A stretch of DNA of 27,538 bases from JALZAI01 sp038212215 (GTDB taxonomy: Bacteria; Actinomycetota; Actinomycetes; Mycobacteriales; Jatrophihabitantaceae): assembly GCA_038212215.1 (NCBI GenBank), contig JBBQUT010000045.1, positions 1-27,538 on the forward strand. The letters are read 5' to 3'. Below are positions 1 through 5,496 of the stretch, piece by piece. The notes under the pieces are model-generated. The model ran no database searches and was not told where the DNA came from. It worked only from the letters and a program-made list of their open reading frames with translations. Positions within the stretch are counted from its first letter, which is position 1; each line of letters opens with the position of its first letter. Position numbers and translations under genes: made by a program.

Positions 1-243
1 ATACGGCAGCGAGCGGCACTCGACCTGGGTGATGATCGCGTGCTCACCCGCAGCCAACCGGCGCCGCAGCCGTTCCCGTTCACGCCAGTCGGTCAGAATT
101 TCCTCGTCGCTGCACGGATCCATCGCTAAACCGTCCAGGTCATCCAGCGCGGCGTGCAACCGGGCGTACGCGGCGGCCCGCGCCGCCCCGACAGTGGACT
201 CGAACACGGAGGGAGCCAGCGAGTCCACCACCGTCTCGACCAT
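1..243 (-). CDS. DUF222 / 13E12-repeat family protein, N-terminal part only (runs off the window)
   Basis: An open frame of 81 codons reads from the ATG at 243 to the window edge with no stop. It begins MVETVVDSLAPSVFES and continues with a helical, Arg/Leu-rich stretch (RERERLRRRLAAGEH, then IITQVECRSLP). This pattern is typical of the DUF222 domain that opens actinobacterial 13E12-repeat proteins, many of which carry a C-terminal HNH nuclease domain. That C-terminal part would lie left of position 1 and is not visible, so nuclease activity cannot be claimed. Proteins of this family are often present in many copies per genome and are regarded as mobile-like. It is transcribed away from the arsR operon. 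The family assignment rests on the N-terminus alone. Confidence 0.7.
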   Translation of the reverse strand, partial: MVETVVDSLAPSVFESTVGAARAAAYARLHAALDDLDGLAMDPCSDEEILTDWRERERLRRRLAAGEHAIITQVECRSLPY

Positions 244-440
244 GTATTCGATTCTACCGCACCGCCGTCGTCGCTACAAGACCAATCCCAAGCAATATTA
301 GCGATCTTGCACCTACCCGTCCACGACAGAGAGAGCGAACTGGCACCGGCCGACGGTACTCGACGGCTACGACACTCACCTCGGCGCGGCACCGGTGCTG
401 GGCTCGATCCAACTTGAGAATAGGAGCGCCTTGAGGCGGG

Positions 441-453
441 TACTTGAGAACGG
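441..453 (+). repeat. left copy of a 13-bp inverted repeat flanking the arsR-SRPBCC operon
   Basis: TACTTGAGAACGG here matches TATTTGAGAACGG on the minus strand at 1872-1884 (12 of 13). A second, weaker TTGAGAATAGG lies at 414-424; the 9-mer ACTTGAGAA occurs at 412-420 and again at 442-450, exactly 30 bp apart. The function is unknown; a transposon-end or regulatory reading is inference. Confidence 0.4.
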
Positions 454-501
454 TCGCGCAAAGTATTTGATGGGCTGGAGGCTTCCGGATGAGACGTGGG
501 C

Positions 502-537
502 TTGACCTGAGCCTCAGTAAGTGGCAACTTACCGTTC
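502..537 (+). promoter_or_regulatory. predicted promoter and ArsR operator for the arsR-SRPBCC operon
   Basis: A perfect inverted repeat, GTAAGT-GGCA-ACTTAC, spans 517-532. TTGACC at 502-507 is a good -35; with a 17-bp spacer the -10 would be CAACTT at 525-530, inside the right arm of the palindrome. Transcription would then begin about position 537-538, at or next to the GTG start codon, so the mRNA may be leaderless. A palindrome on the -10 element fits autorepression by the ArsR-type protein encoded directly downstream. The -10 is weak. Confidence 0.6.
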
Positions 538-882
538 GTGACAACTGACGAAGATTCTCCTGCAGTCTGGGAACTGCTGGCCGAGCCGTCGCGACGTGCC
601 ATCTTCACGCGGTTGGCCGATCGACCGCGGGCCGTCGGCGAACTCGCGGCCGAGCTCCCGATCAGTCGCCCTGCGGTCTCCCAACACCTGCGCGTGATGA
701 AGGACGCTGGACTGGTCACCGACGAAGAGCAGGGAACGCGGCGCGTCTACCGCCTTGACCCCATCGCCGTCGCCGCCTTCCGAGATCAGCTCGATGCGTT
801 CTGGAACCGGGCGCTGGCCGGCTTCGAGCAGTCCGTCACCACAAGTCCCACAGCTTCCACAGATGAAGAGGAGCCTTCATGA
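538..882 (+). CDS. ArsR/SmtB-family winged-helix transcriptional regulator
   Basis: A 114-residue protein with an ArsR-type winged helix over about residues 8-90: LAEPSRRAIFTRLADRP, then the recognition-helix region ISRPAVSQHLRVMKDAGLV, then a wing ending in RRVYRLDP. No cysteine metal site of the ArsR or SmtB type is present, so it is probably not a metal sensor. ArsR proteins paired with SRPBCC genes are a common arrangement in actinobacteria and usually autoregulate. The start is GTG at 538 with no Shine-Dalgarno, consistent with a leaderless message. The stop overlaps the next ATG as ATGA (879-882), so translation is probably coupled. The effector is unknown. Confidence 0.88.
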   Translation: MTTDEDSPAVWELLAEPSRRAIFTRLADRPRAVGELAAELPISRPAVSQHLRVMKDAGLVTDEEQGTRRVYRLDPIAVAAFRDQLDAFWNRALAGFEQSVTTSPTASTDEEEPS

Positions 883-1358
883 CCGACAACGCCACAACCG
901 TCACCCGAGAGATCGTCGTCCCGGTCTCGATCGACGTTGCCTTTGCCGGCTTCACTGAGCGGTTCGGCGACTTCAAGCCCCCGGAGCACAACCTGCTCGC
1001 CACACCGATCGCCGAGACAGTTTTCGAGCCCCGCGTCGGTGGGGCCATCGTCGACCGCGGCGCCGACGGCAGCGAGTGTCGGTGGGCCCGTATCCTGGCT
1101 TACGACCCGCCCGGCCGCGTGATCTTCAGCTGGGACATCGGCCCGACTTGGCAGATCGAGACCGATCCCGCCAACACCAGCGAAGTCGAGGTGCGCTTCG
1201 TTGCCGAGGCGCCGGACCGCACACGCGTCGAACTCGAACACCGGTACCTGGACCGCCACGGTCCCGGCTGGGAGGGCGTTCGTGGCGGCATCGCCGACCC
1301 ACAGGGGTGGACGCTGTACCTCGAGCGCTACCGCGCACTGTTCGACGACGTCCGATGA
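879..1358 (+). CDS. SRPBCC-domain protein (AHSA1-like)
   Basis: A 159-residue protein of the START/Bet v1-like (SRPBCC) superfamily, nearest in style to the activator-of-Hsp90-ATPase (AHSA1) branch. Visible features are the opening strand VTREIVVPVSIDVAFAGFTE, the segment PRVGGAIVDRGADGSECRW, the strand-forming PPGRVIFSWDIGP, a run of beta strands (TSEVEVRFVAE, RTRVELEHRYL) and a C-terminal helix that begins GWTLYLERYRALF. The fold forms a hydrophobic cavity for a small ligand; no ligand or reaction can be read from the sequence. It sits between two ATGA overlaps in the operon and is probably co-expressed with the ArsR regulator, which may control a response to a small hydrophobic or toxic compound. 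Confidence 0.85.
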   Translation: MTDNATTVTREIVVPVSIDVAFAGFTERFGDFKPPEHNLLATPIAETVFEPRVGGAIVDRGADGSECRWARILAYDPPGRVIFSWDIGPTWQIETDPANTSEVEVRFVAEAPDRTRVELEHRYLDRHGPGWEGVRGGIADPQGWTLYLERYRALFDDVR

Positions 1359-1817
1359 GTCCCGTCGTCGCCACCACCGAGATCGACCGTCCCGCCGCGG
1401 ACGTCTTCGCCTATGCCACCGACCCAGCCACCTTGCATGAGTGGCAGAAGGGGGTCGTCGCAGGACACCTCGACGCTCGACACCCGCCACAGGTCGGGAC
1501 CAGGTGCTTCACCACCCGGCGCATCGGTTTCGCGCATCGGTTTCGCCGACCGCGCCACCATCTCCGAGATCACCAAGTTCGATCCCCCGCGGGCATGGAC
1601 CGTCAAGAGCATCGATGGCCCGGTTCGCGCCCAGGTCCAGGTCACCGTGGACCCGCTCGGCGCGCAGCGGTCGCGTCTGAGCATTGCCATCGATTTCGAA
1701 GGTCACGGCTTTGGTCGGGTCATTGTTGCGCTGTTCGTCGTACGCGAAGCGCGCCGCGAGATGCCCGACAACCTCGCCAAGCTCGGGCAACGGATGCTCG
1801 CATCCGCGGACGGGTAA
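1355..1817 (+). pseudogene. second SRPBCC (polyketide cyclase-like) gene, frameshifted by a 13-bp tandem duplication
   Basis: The gene starts at ATG 1355 (ATGA overlap with the gene before) and reads MSPVVATTEIDRPAADVFAY, then ATDPATLHEWQKGV, up to FTTRRIG. There GCATCGGTTTCGC occurs twice in direct succession (1521-1533 and 1534-1546). Thirteen bases shift the frame by one, and the rest of the domain (FADRATISEITKFDPPRAW, then IDFEGHGFGRVIVALF, then LAKLGQRMLASADG) continues in another frame to the TAA at 1815-1817. Removing one copy restores exactly 150 codons (149 residues plus stop), a normal SRPBCC length. As it stands, translation continues in the wrong frame to 1864 and gives a chimeric 169-residue product. 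It could be a true inactivating mutation, a phase-variable state or an assembly error. Confidence 0.85.
1521..1546 (+). repeat. perfect 13-bp tandem duplication
   Basis: Two adjacent copies of GCATCGGTTTCGC lie inside the second SRPBCC gene. The unit length is not a multiple of three, so this duplication alone explains the frameshift. Confidence 0.95.
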
Positions 1818-1871
1818 CGACCTGGCGGCGGTGGTGGCTGCTTCGCTCCAGACGTACGCAATAATTCTCCT

Positions 1872-1884
1872 CCGTTCTCAAATA
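1872..1884 (-). repeat. right copy of a 13-bp inverted repeat flanking the arsR-SRPBCC operon
   Basis: The minus strand reads TATTTGAGAACGG, facing the copy at 441-453. A second TGAGAAC-containing motif lies at 1893-1900 on the same strand. Both copies lie in non-coding DNA just outside the three-gene operon. Confidence 0.4.
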
Positions 1885-1922
1885 GGTCGTCTGTTCTCAG
1901 GTCAGGTCGCGCCCAGCAGCGG

Positions 1923-3302
1923 CTAGTTCGGCATATCCGTGAACCGGCTGTAGCGCCCCTGGAACGCAACTGCGCAGGTGGCGGTGGGGCCGTTGCGATG
2001 CTTGGCCAGGATCAGGTCGGCCTCGCCGGCGCGCTCGGTCTCGGGCTCGTAGAGGTCGGGACGGTGCACGAGCAGCACGACGTCGGAGTCCTGCTCGATG
2101 GAGCCGGACTCGCGCAGATCGGAGAGCAACGGCTTCTTGTCGGTGCGCTGCTCGGGGCCGCGGTTGAGCTGGGACAACGCGATCACCGGGACGTCGAGTT
2201 CCTTGGCGAGCAGCTTCATCGCTCGCGAGAACTCGCTGACTTCCTGCTGGCGGGACTCGACGCGCTTGCCGCTGGTCATCAACTGCAGGTAATCGATGAC
2301 GATCAGTTGTAGATCGTGGCGCTGGCGCAGCCGGCGCGCCTTGGCGCGGATCTCCATCATCGTCAGGTTGGGGCTGTCGTCGATGAACAGTGGCGCCTCG
2401 GCGAGTTCGGACGAGCGGCGCGCCAGGCGCGTCCAGTCCTGATCGCTCATGTGCCCGGAGCGCATGTTCTGCAGCGAGACCGTCGCCTCGGCCGAGAACA
2501 ACCGCATCATGATCTCGATTTTGCTCATTTCCAGAGAGAAGATCACGCAGGGCTTGCCGTTCTTGACCGCGCACGAGCGGGCGATGTCCAGCGCCAGCGT
2601 CGACTTGCCCGAGCCCGGTCGGCCGGCGATGGTGATCATTTGCCCGGGGTGCAGGCCGTTGGTGTACCCGTCGAGCTGCGCGAAGCCGGTCGGCACGCCG
2701 GTGCCGACGCCACCAGTCGCTGAGATCTTGTCGATCTCGTCGAGAGTCGACTGCAGCAACGACTCGATGTGCACGAAGTCAACGGACGTGCGCCGCTCGG
2801 TGACTTCGTAGATCTCGGCCTGCGCGCGGTCTACTACGTCGTCGACAGTGCCGGCAACGTCGGTCGAACCGGACGCTGTCTCATATCCCATTTGCACAAT
2901 TCGGGTACCGGCCACCACCAGCCGGCGCAGGGTGGCCCGCTCGGCGACAATCTGTCCGTAGTAGGCGGCATTAGCCGCCGTCGGCACCATCGAGATCAGG
3001 GTGTGCAGGTATGGCGCCCCACCCACGCGGACCAGCTGGCCGGCATGTGTGAGCTCTGCCGACACGGTGATCGCATCGGCCGGCTCACCGCGTGAATAAA
3101 GGTCGAGAATCGCGTCGTAGATGAGCTGGTGCGCGGGTCGGTAGAAGTCGCCGGGCCGAACTACCTCGATGACGTCGGCAATCGCATCCTTCGACAGCAT
3201 CATCGAGCCGAGCACGGACTGCTCGGCCTCGATCGACTGCGGCGGCGTCCGGTCGGCATCGCCGGCCCCGGTCGCCGGGCGTGAACCGCTCGTGAGCGTC
3301 AT
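1923..3302 (-). CDS. dnaB: replicative DNA helicase DnaB
   Basis: A 459-residue ring helicase that unwinds DNA at the replication fork and recruits primase. The N-terminal domain (about residues 20-125) opens with the conserved PPQSIEAEQSVLGSMMLS. The RecA-like C-terminal domain has Walker A GRPGSGKST at 227-235 and Walker B LIVIDYLQLM, followed by VIALSQLNRGPEQR, SDLRESGSIEQDSDVV and a C-terminal LILAKHRNGPTAT. The length is normal and the Walker A site is uninterrupted, so there is no intein, unlike several mycobacterial dnaB genes. The ATG at 3302 is chosen because AGGAGG lies nine bases before it; an upstream in-frame extension has no ribosome site. It is separated from rplI by 450 bp and probably has its own promoter. 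Confidence 0.97.
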   Translation of the reverse strand: MTLTSGSRPATGAGDADRTPPQSIEAEQSVLGSMMLSKDAIADVIEVVRPGDFYRPAHQLIYDAILDLYSRGEPADAITVSAELTHAGQLVRVGGAPYLHTLISMVPTAANAAYYGQIVAERATLRRLVVAGTRIVQMGYETASGSTDVAGTVDDVVDRAQAEIYEVTERRTSVDFVHIESLLQSTLDEIDKISATGGVGTGVPTGFAQLDGYTNGLHPGQMITIAGRPGSGKSTLALDIARSCAVKNGKPCVIFSLEMSKIEIMMRLFSAEATVSLQNMRSGHMSDQDWTRLARRSSELAEAPLFIDDSPNLTMMEIRAKARRLRQRHDLQLIVIDYLQLMTSGKRVESRQQEVSEFSRAMKLLAKELDVPVIALSQLNRGPEQRTDKKPLLSDLRESGSIEQDSDVVLLVHRPDLYEPETERAGEADLILAKHRNGPTATCAVAFQGRYSRFTDMPN

Positions 3303-3370
3303 CCATCCACACCTCCTAACCAAACGTCCAGCGGTTTCCCGGTGTTATTCGTACGCACGCACGGTCGCAT

Positions 3371-3399
3371 ACGGGTGCGACAGAATCTGTCGAACCCGT
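3371..3399. repeat. 29-bp near-perfect palindrome upstream of dnaB
   Basis: The left arm ACGGGTGCGACAG (3371-3383) and the right arm CTGTCGAACCCGT (3387-3399) are complementary except for one position (3377/3393), with AAT as the loop. It lies about 70 bp upstream of the dnaB start. It could be an RNA hairpin in the dnaB leader, a dimeric protein-binding site, or both. No T tract follows on either strand, so a classical terminator is unlikely. Confidence 0.75.
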
Positions 3400-3476
3400 T
3401 TCGGCGGTCGAAGAGGCGGCAACAAGGACGCTAGATCGAGACGTGCCCGCGAAGCAACGTGCCCTGTGGGCGTCGC

Positions 3477-3615
3477 TGTGGATAACGTTGTGCGCCACGC
3501 CGTCGCGCTTGTTCACAAACGGTGGACGCAGCTGTGGAAAGAAAAATAGTTCAGCCTCGGACGCATCATTGGGCGAGCAATCAGGCTGAGCACGTCATGC
3601 ACCGGCTGTGGAGAA
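3477..3615 (-). promoter_or_regulatory. cluster of three DnaA-box-like 9-mers
   Basis: TGTGGATAA at 3477-3485 is the exact complement of the consensus DnaA box TTATCCACA. TGTGGAAAG at 3533-3541 and TGTGGAGAA at 3607-3615 are one- to two-base variants. All three face the same way and each is preceded by GC. The spacing is 56 and 74 bp. They lie upstream of dnaB and downstream of the rpsF operon. DnaA binding is inferred from the motif only. Confidence 0.5.
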
Positions 3616-3680
3616 AAGAAAGGTGACACCCAGCTGCCGCTCACGTGCGCGCAAGGAACCGACCGACACCGAGACACGAA

Positions 3681-3717
3681 ACCGGCGGCCGACCCAGGGA
3701 AGGGGTCGACCGCCGGT
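3681..3717 (-). terminator. hairpin terminator of the rpsF-ssb-rpsR-rplI operon
   Basis: A 15-bp stem (3681-3695 with 3703-3717, one wobble position) encloses a 7-base loop, starting 36 bp past the rplI stop. On the minus strand the stem ends GGTTTCG, with only three T residues, so it is a typical actinobacterial terminator with a poor U tract. Confidence 0.7.
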
Positions 3718-3752
3718 CTAGGCAGTGCGGTTCGGTTAGAGCGGCGCGCGTG

Positions 3753-4199
3753 TCAGGTTGCTGTCACGGTCACCGGTACGGACGCCACGACGTCCGGATG
3801 CAGATCGACCGTGATCGTGTGCGGGCCGGTGGTCTTGATGTGACCGGGCAGTTGGATGCGCTTCTTGTCCAGCGTCGGACCACCTGCGTCCTTCACCGCA
3901 CCGGCGATGTCGGCGCTGGTGACCGAGCCGAACAGCCGGCCGTCCTTGCCGGCGCGGGCGCTCAGCGTGACGGCCAGCTTCTCCAGATTGGTCTTGATCT
4001 CGCGGGCGTGCGACAGGTCCCGAATCTCGCGGGAGTCACGAGCCCGCTTGATCTGGCTGATCTGCTTCTCGGCGCCTTTGGTCCAACTGATGGCGGCACC
4101 ACGCGGGACGAGGAAGTTGCGACCGTAGCCGTCGGCGACCTCGACGATGTCGCCGGCGAGCCCGAGGCCCGCGACCTCGCGGGTGAGAATGAGCTTCAT
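3753..4199 (-). CDS. rplI: 50S ribosomal protein L9
   Basis: A 148-residue ribosomal protein that binds 23S rRNA at the base of the L1 stalk. The N-terminal domain is clear: MKLILTREVAGLGLAGDIVE then VADGYGRNFLVPRGAA, the L9 signature. A long connecting helix (ISQIKRARDSREIRDLSHA) follows, then the C-terminal domain with LSARAGKDGRLFGSVTSADI and PGHIKTTGPHTITVDLHPDV. The length is normal. ATG 4199 has AAGGAG a few bases upstream. It is the last gene of the operon, 11 bp after rpsR, and is followed by a hairpin. Confidence 0.98.
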   Translation of the reverse strand: MKLILTREVAGLGLAGDIVEVADGYGRNFLVPRGAAISWTKGAEKQISQIKRARDSREIRDLSHAREIKTNLEKLAVTLSARAGKDGRLFGSVTSADIAGAVKDAGGPTLDKKRIQLPGHIKTTGPHTITVDLHPDVVASVPVTVTAT

Positions 4200-4210
4200 C
4201 GCAGGTCTCC

Positions 4211-4447
4211 TTAGCGGGCGGTCGAGGTATAGGGGAGCAACGCCATTTCGCGGGCGTTCTTGATCGCTTTGGCGAGCTGGCGCTGCTGCTGGGAGGTGAC
4301 ACCGGTGACGCGTCGCGCCCGGATCTTGCCCCGGTCGGACACGAACTTGCGTAACAGCGCAGTGTCTTTGTAGTCGATATAAGTGATCTTGGCTGCGAGC
4401 AGCGGATTGGACTTCTTCTTGGGCTTGCGGATCGGCGGCTTGGGCAT
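4211..4447 (-). CDS. rpsR: 30S ribosomal protein S18, cysteine-free (zinc-independent) form
   Basis: A 78-residue S18 that pairs with S6 on the small-subunit platform. The core YIDYKDTALLRKFVSDRGKI, ARRVTGVTSQQQRQ and the end NAREMALLPYTSTAR are diagnostic. Zinc-binding S18 proteins of actinobacteria carry a CxxC pair just after the basic N-terminus and a further cysteine in the RRVTGxC segment. Here those places read SNPLLAAK and GVTSQQ, and the protein has no cysteine at all, so it is the C-minus form. In Streptomyces and mycobacteria that form is usually a second, zinc-repressed paralog, but here it occupies the principal operon between ssb and rplI. The start is ATG 4447. Confidence 0.97.
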   Translation of the reverse strand: MPKPPIRKPKKKSNPLLAAKITYIDYKDTALLRKFVSDRGKIRARRVTGVTSQQQRQLAKAIKNAREMALLPYTSTAR

Positions 4448-4492
4448 GTGCTGGGCTCCTGAAACTTTGACTTGCCGTGAGAAGGCTTGGCG

Positions 4493-5020
4493 TTAGAAAG
4501 GCGGTTCGTCGGAGAAGCCGTCGCCGCCAGCAGGCGGTGCGGAACCCCACGGGTCGTCGTTGCTGGTACTGCCCGCAGCGCCGCCGGTAGGGCCGCCGCT
4601 CGAGCCGCCGCTCGAACCGCCGGACGAGCCGAACCCGCCGCCGGACGAGGAGCCACGCTGGGTGCGATTGACCTTGGCAGACGCGTACTTGAGCGACGGT
4701 CCGATCTCATCCACGTCGAGTTCGATGACCGTGCGCTTCTCGCCCTCGCGAGTCTCGAAGGAGCGCTGCTTGAGCCGGCCGGACGCGATGACGCGCATCC
4801 CCCGGGTGAGCGATTCGGCCGCGTTCTCGGCAGCCTGGCGCCACAGCGAGCAGCGCAGGAACAGCGCCTCGCCGTCCTTCCACTCGTTGCTGTTGCGGTC
4901 GAAGGTGCGCGGTGTGGACGCGATGGTGAACGAGGCGACCGCGGCACCCGATGGGGTGAAGCGCAGTTCAGGGTCGGCAGTGAGGTTGCCGACCACGGTG
5001 ATGACGGTTTCGCCGGCCAC
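4493..5020 (-). CDS. ssb: single-stranded DNA-binding protein
   Basis: A 175-residue SSB that coats single-stranded DNA in replication and repair. The OB fold covers residues 1-115 (GETVITVVGNLTADPELRF, TPSGAAVASFTIAST, DGEALFLRCSLWRQAAENAA, GRLKQRSFETREGEKRT). A Gly/Ser-rich linker with repeated GGSSGG units follows. The acidic tail DEPPF is the conserved protein-interaction tip, one residue different from the classical DDIPF. The start is GTG 5020, four bases after the rpsF stop, so translation is probably coupled; no other start fits the family N-terminus. It sits in the conserved rpsF-ssb-rpsR-rplI order. Confidence 0.97.
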   Translation of the reverse strand: MAGETVITVVGNLTADPELRFTPSGAAVASFTIASTPRTFDRNSNEWKDGEALFLRCSLWRQAAENAAESLTRGMRVIASGRLKQRSFETREGEKRTVIELDVDEIGPSLKYASAKVNRTQRGSSSGGGFGSSGGSSGGSSGGPTGGAAGSTSNDDPWGSAPPAGGDGFSDEPPF

Positions 5021-5024
5021 GGCG

Positions 5025-5381
5025 TTACCGCTCGTCCGGGCGCAGGACCTTGGTGCGCAGGACGGACTCGTTCAGGTTCAACTGACGGTCGAGTTCCTGC
5101 ACCGACGCCGGTTGCGCCAGCAGGTCGATGACGGCATAGATACCTTCAACGTGTTTGTCGATCTCGTACGCGAGCCGGCGGCGCCCCCAGATGTCGACCT
5201 TCTCGATGGACCCGCCGTCGTTCTTCACGACGGAGAGAAACGCATCCAGGGACGGGGCGATGGTGCGCTCTTCGAGGCTCGGGTCGAGGATGACCATGAC
5301 CTCGTACTGGCGCAGGGCAGCCTTCGGCACTTCGCGGCGCGGAGCCCGCGGTGTGGCTCTTGTTGGTTTGGGCGCGCTCAA
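5025..5381 (-). CDS. rpsF: 30S ribosomal protein S6 with a basic N-terminal extension
   Basis: The S6 fold is plain: LRQYEVMVILDPSLEER, then DGGSIEKVDIWGRRRLAYE and GIYAVIDLLAQPASVQELD, ending VLRTKVLRPDER. The usual start (M-R-x-Y-E) is absent because that position reads CTG-CGC. The TTG at 5381 is chosen because a strong AGGAGG lies eight bases upstream; it gives 118 residues with a 22-residue Lys/Arg/Pro/Ala-rich extension (SAPKPTRATPRAPRREVPK) that is probably disordered. GTG 5330 is an alternative start without a ribosome site and would leave only five extra residues. It is the first gene of the ribosomal operon, and its leader can form an SD-blocking structure. Confidence 0.93.
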   Translation of the reverse strand: MSAPKPTRATPRAPRREVPKAALRQYEVMVILDPSLEERTIAPSLDAFLSVVKNDGGSIEKVDIWGRRRLAYEIDKHVEGIYAVIDLLAQPASVQELDRQLNLNESVLRTKVLRPDER

Positions 5382-5389
5382 GGGAGCAG

Positions 5390-5432
5390 CCTCCTGTGGA
5401 CTCGTCGGCCACGGACTCTCCGTGGCAGGAGG
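5390..5432 (-). promoter_or_regulatory. rpsF leader RNA structure that sequesters the Shine-Dalgarno (candidate S6:S18 autoregulatory site)
   Basis: Read on the minus strand, CCTCCTG (5432-5426) is perfectly complementary to CAGGAGG (5396-5390), which is the rpsF ribosome site. Nested directly against the first arm is a perfect 7-bp hairpin CCACGGA-GAG-TCCGTGG (5425-5409), leaving a 12-base bulge that starts CCGACGAG. The known S6:S18 leader motif combines stacked stems with an unpaired CCG; this layout resembles it. The base pairing is directly visible, while ligand identity is inferred. Confidence 0.55.
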
Positions 5433-5496
5433 GCGAACGGCTGGAGGGACTGCGCACGGCAGTTCCTGCAGATCACGACAGCCGAACCAGCCGAGC

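Larger units (their letters stand above)
3303..3752. other. 450-bp intergenic region between rplI and dnaB
   Basis: No gene was found here. It contains, from left to right, the dnaB ribosome site (AGGAGG, minus strand, next to 3312), a 29-bp palindrome (3371-3399), three same-facing DnaA-box-like 9-mers (3477-3615) and the likely terminator of the rpsF operon (3681-3717). Its size and content are unusual for a gap within a minus-strand block of otherwise tightly packed genes. Confidence 0.7.

Noticed and set aside
1923..3302. Intein in dnaB
   Set aside because: The Walker A region and the DnaB length are normal and uninterrupted.
3371..3399. LexA/SOS box at the palindrome (TCGAAC at 3390-3395)
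   Set aside because: Only one half matches the actinobacterial TCGAAC-N4-GTTCGA box; the partner half is absent at the required spacing.
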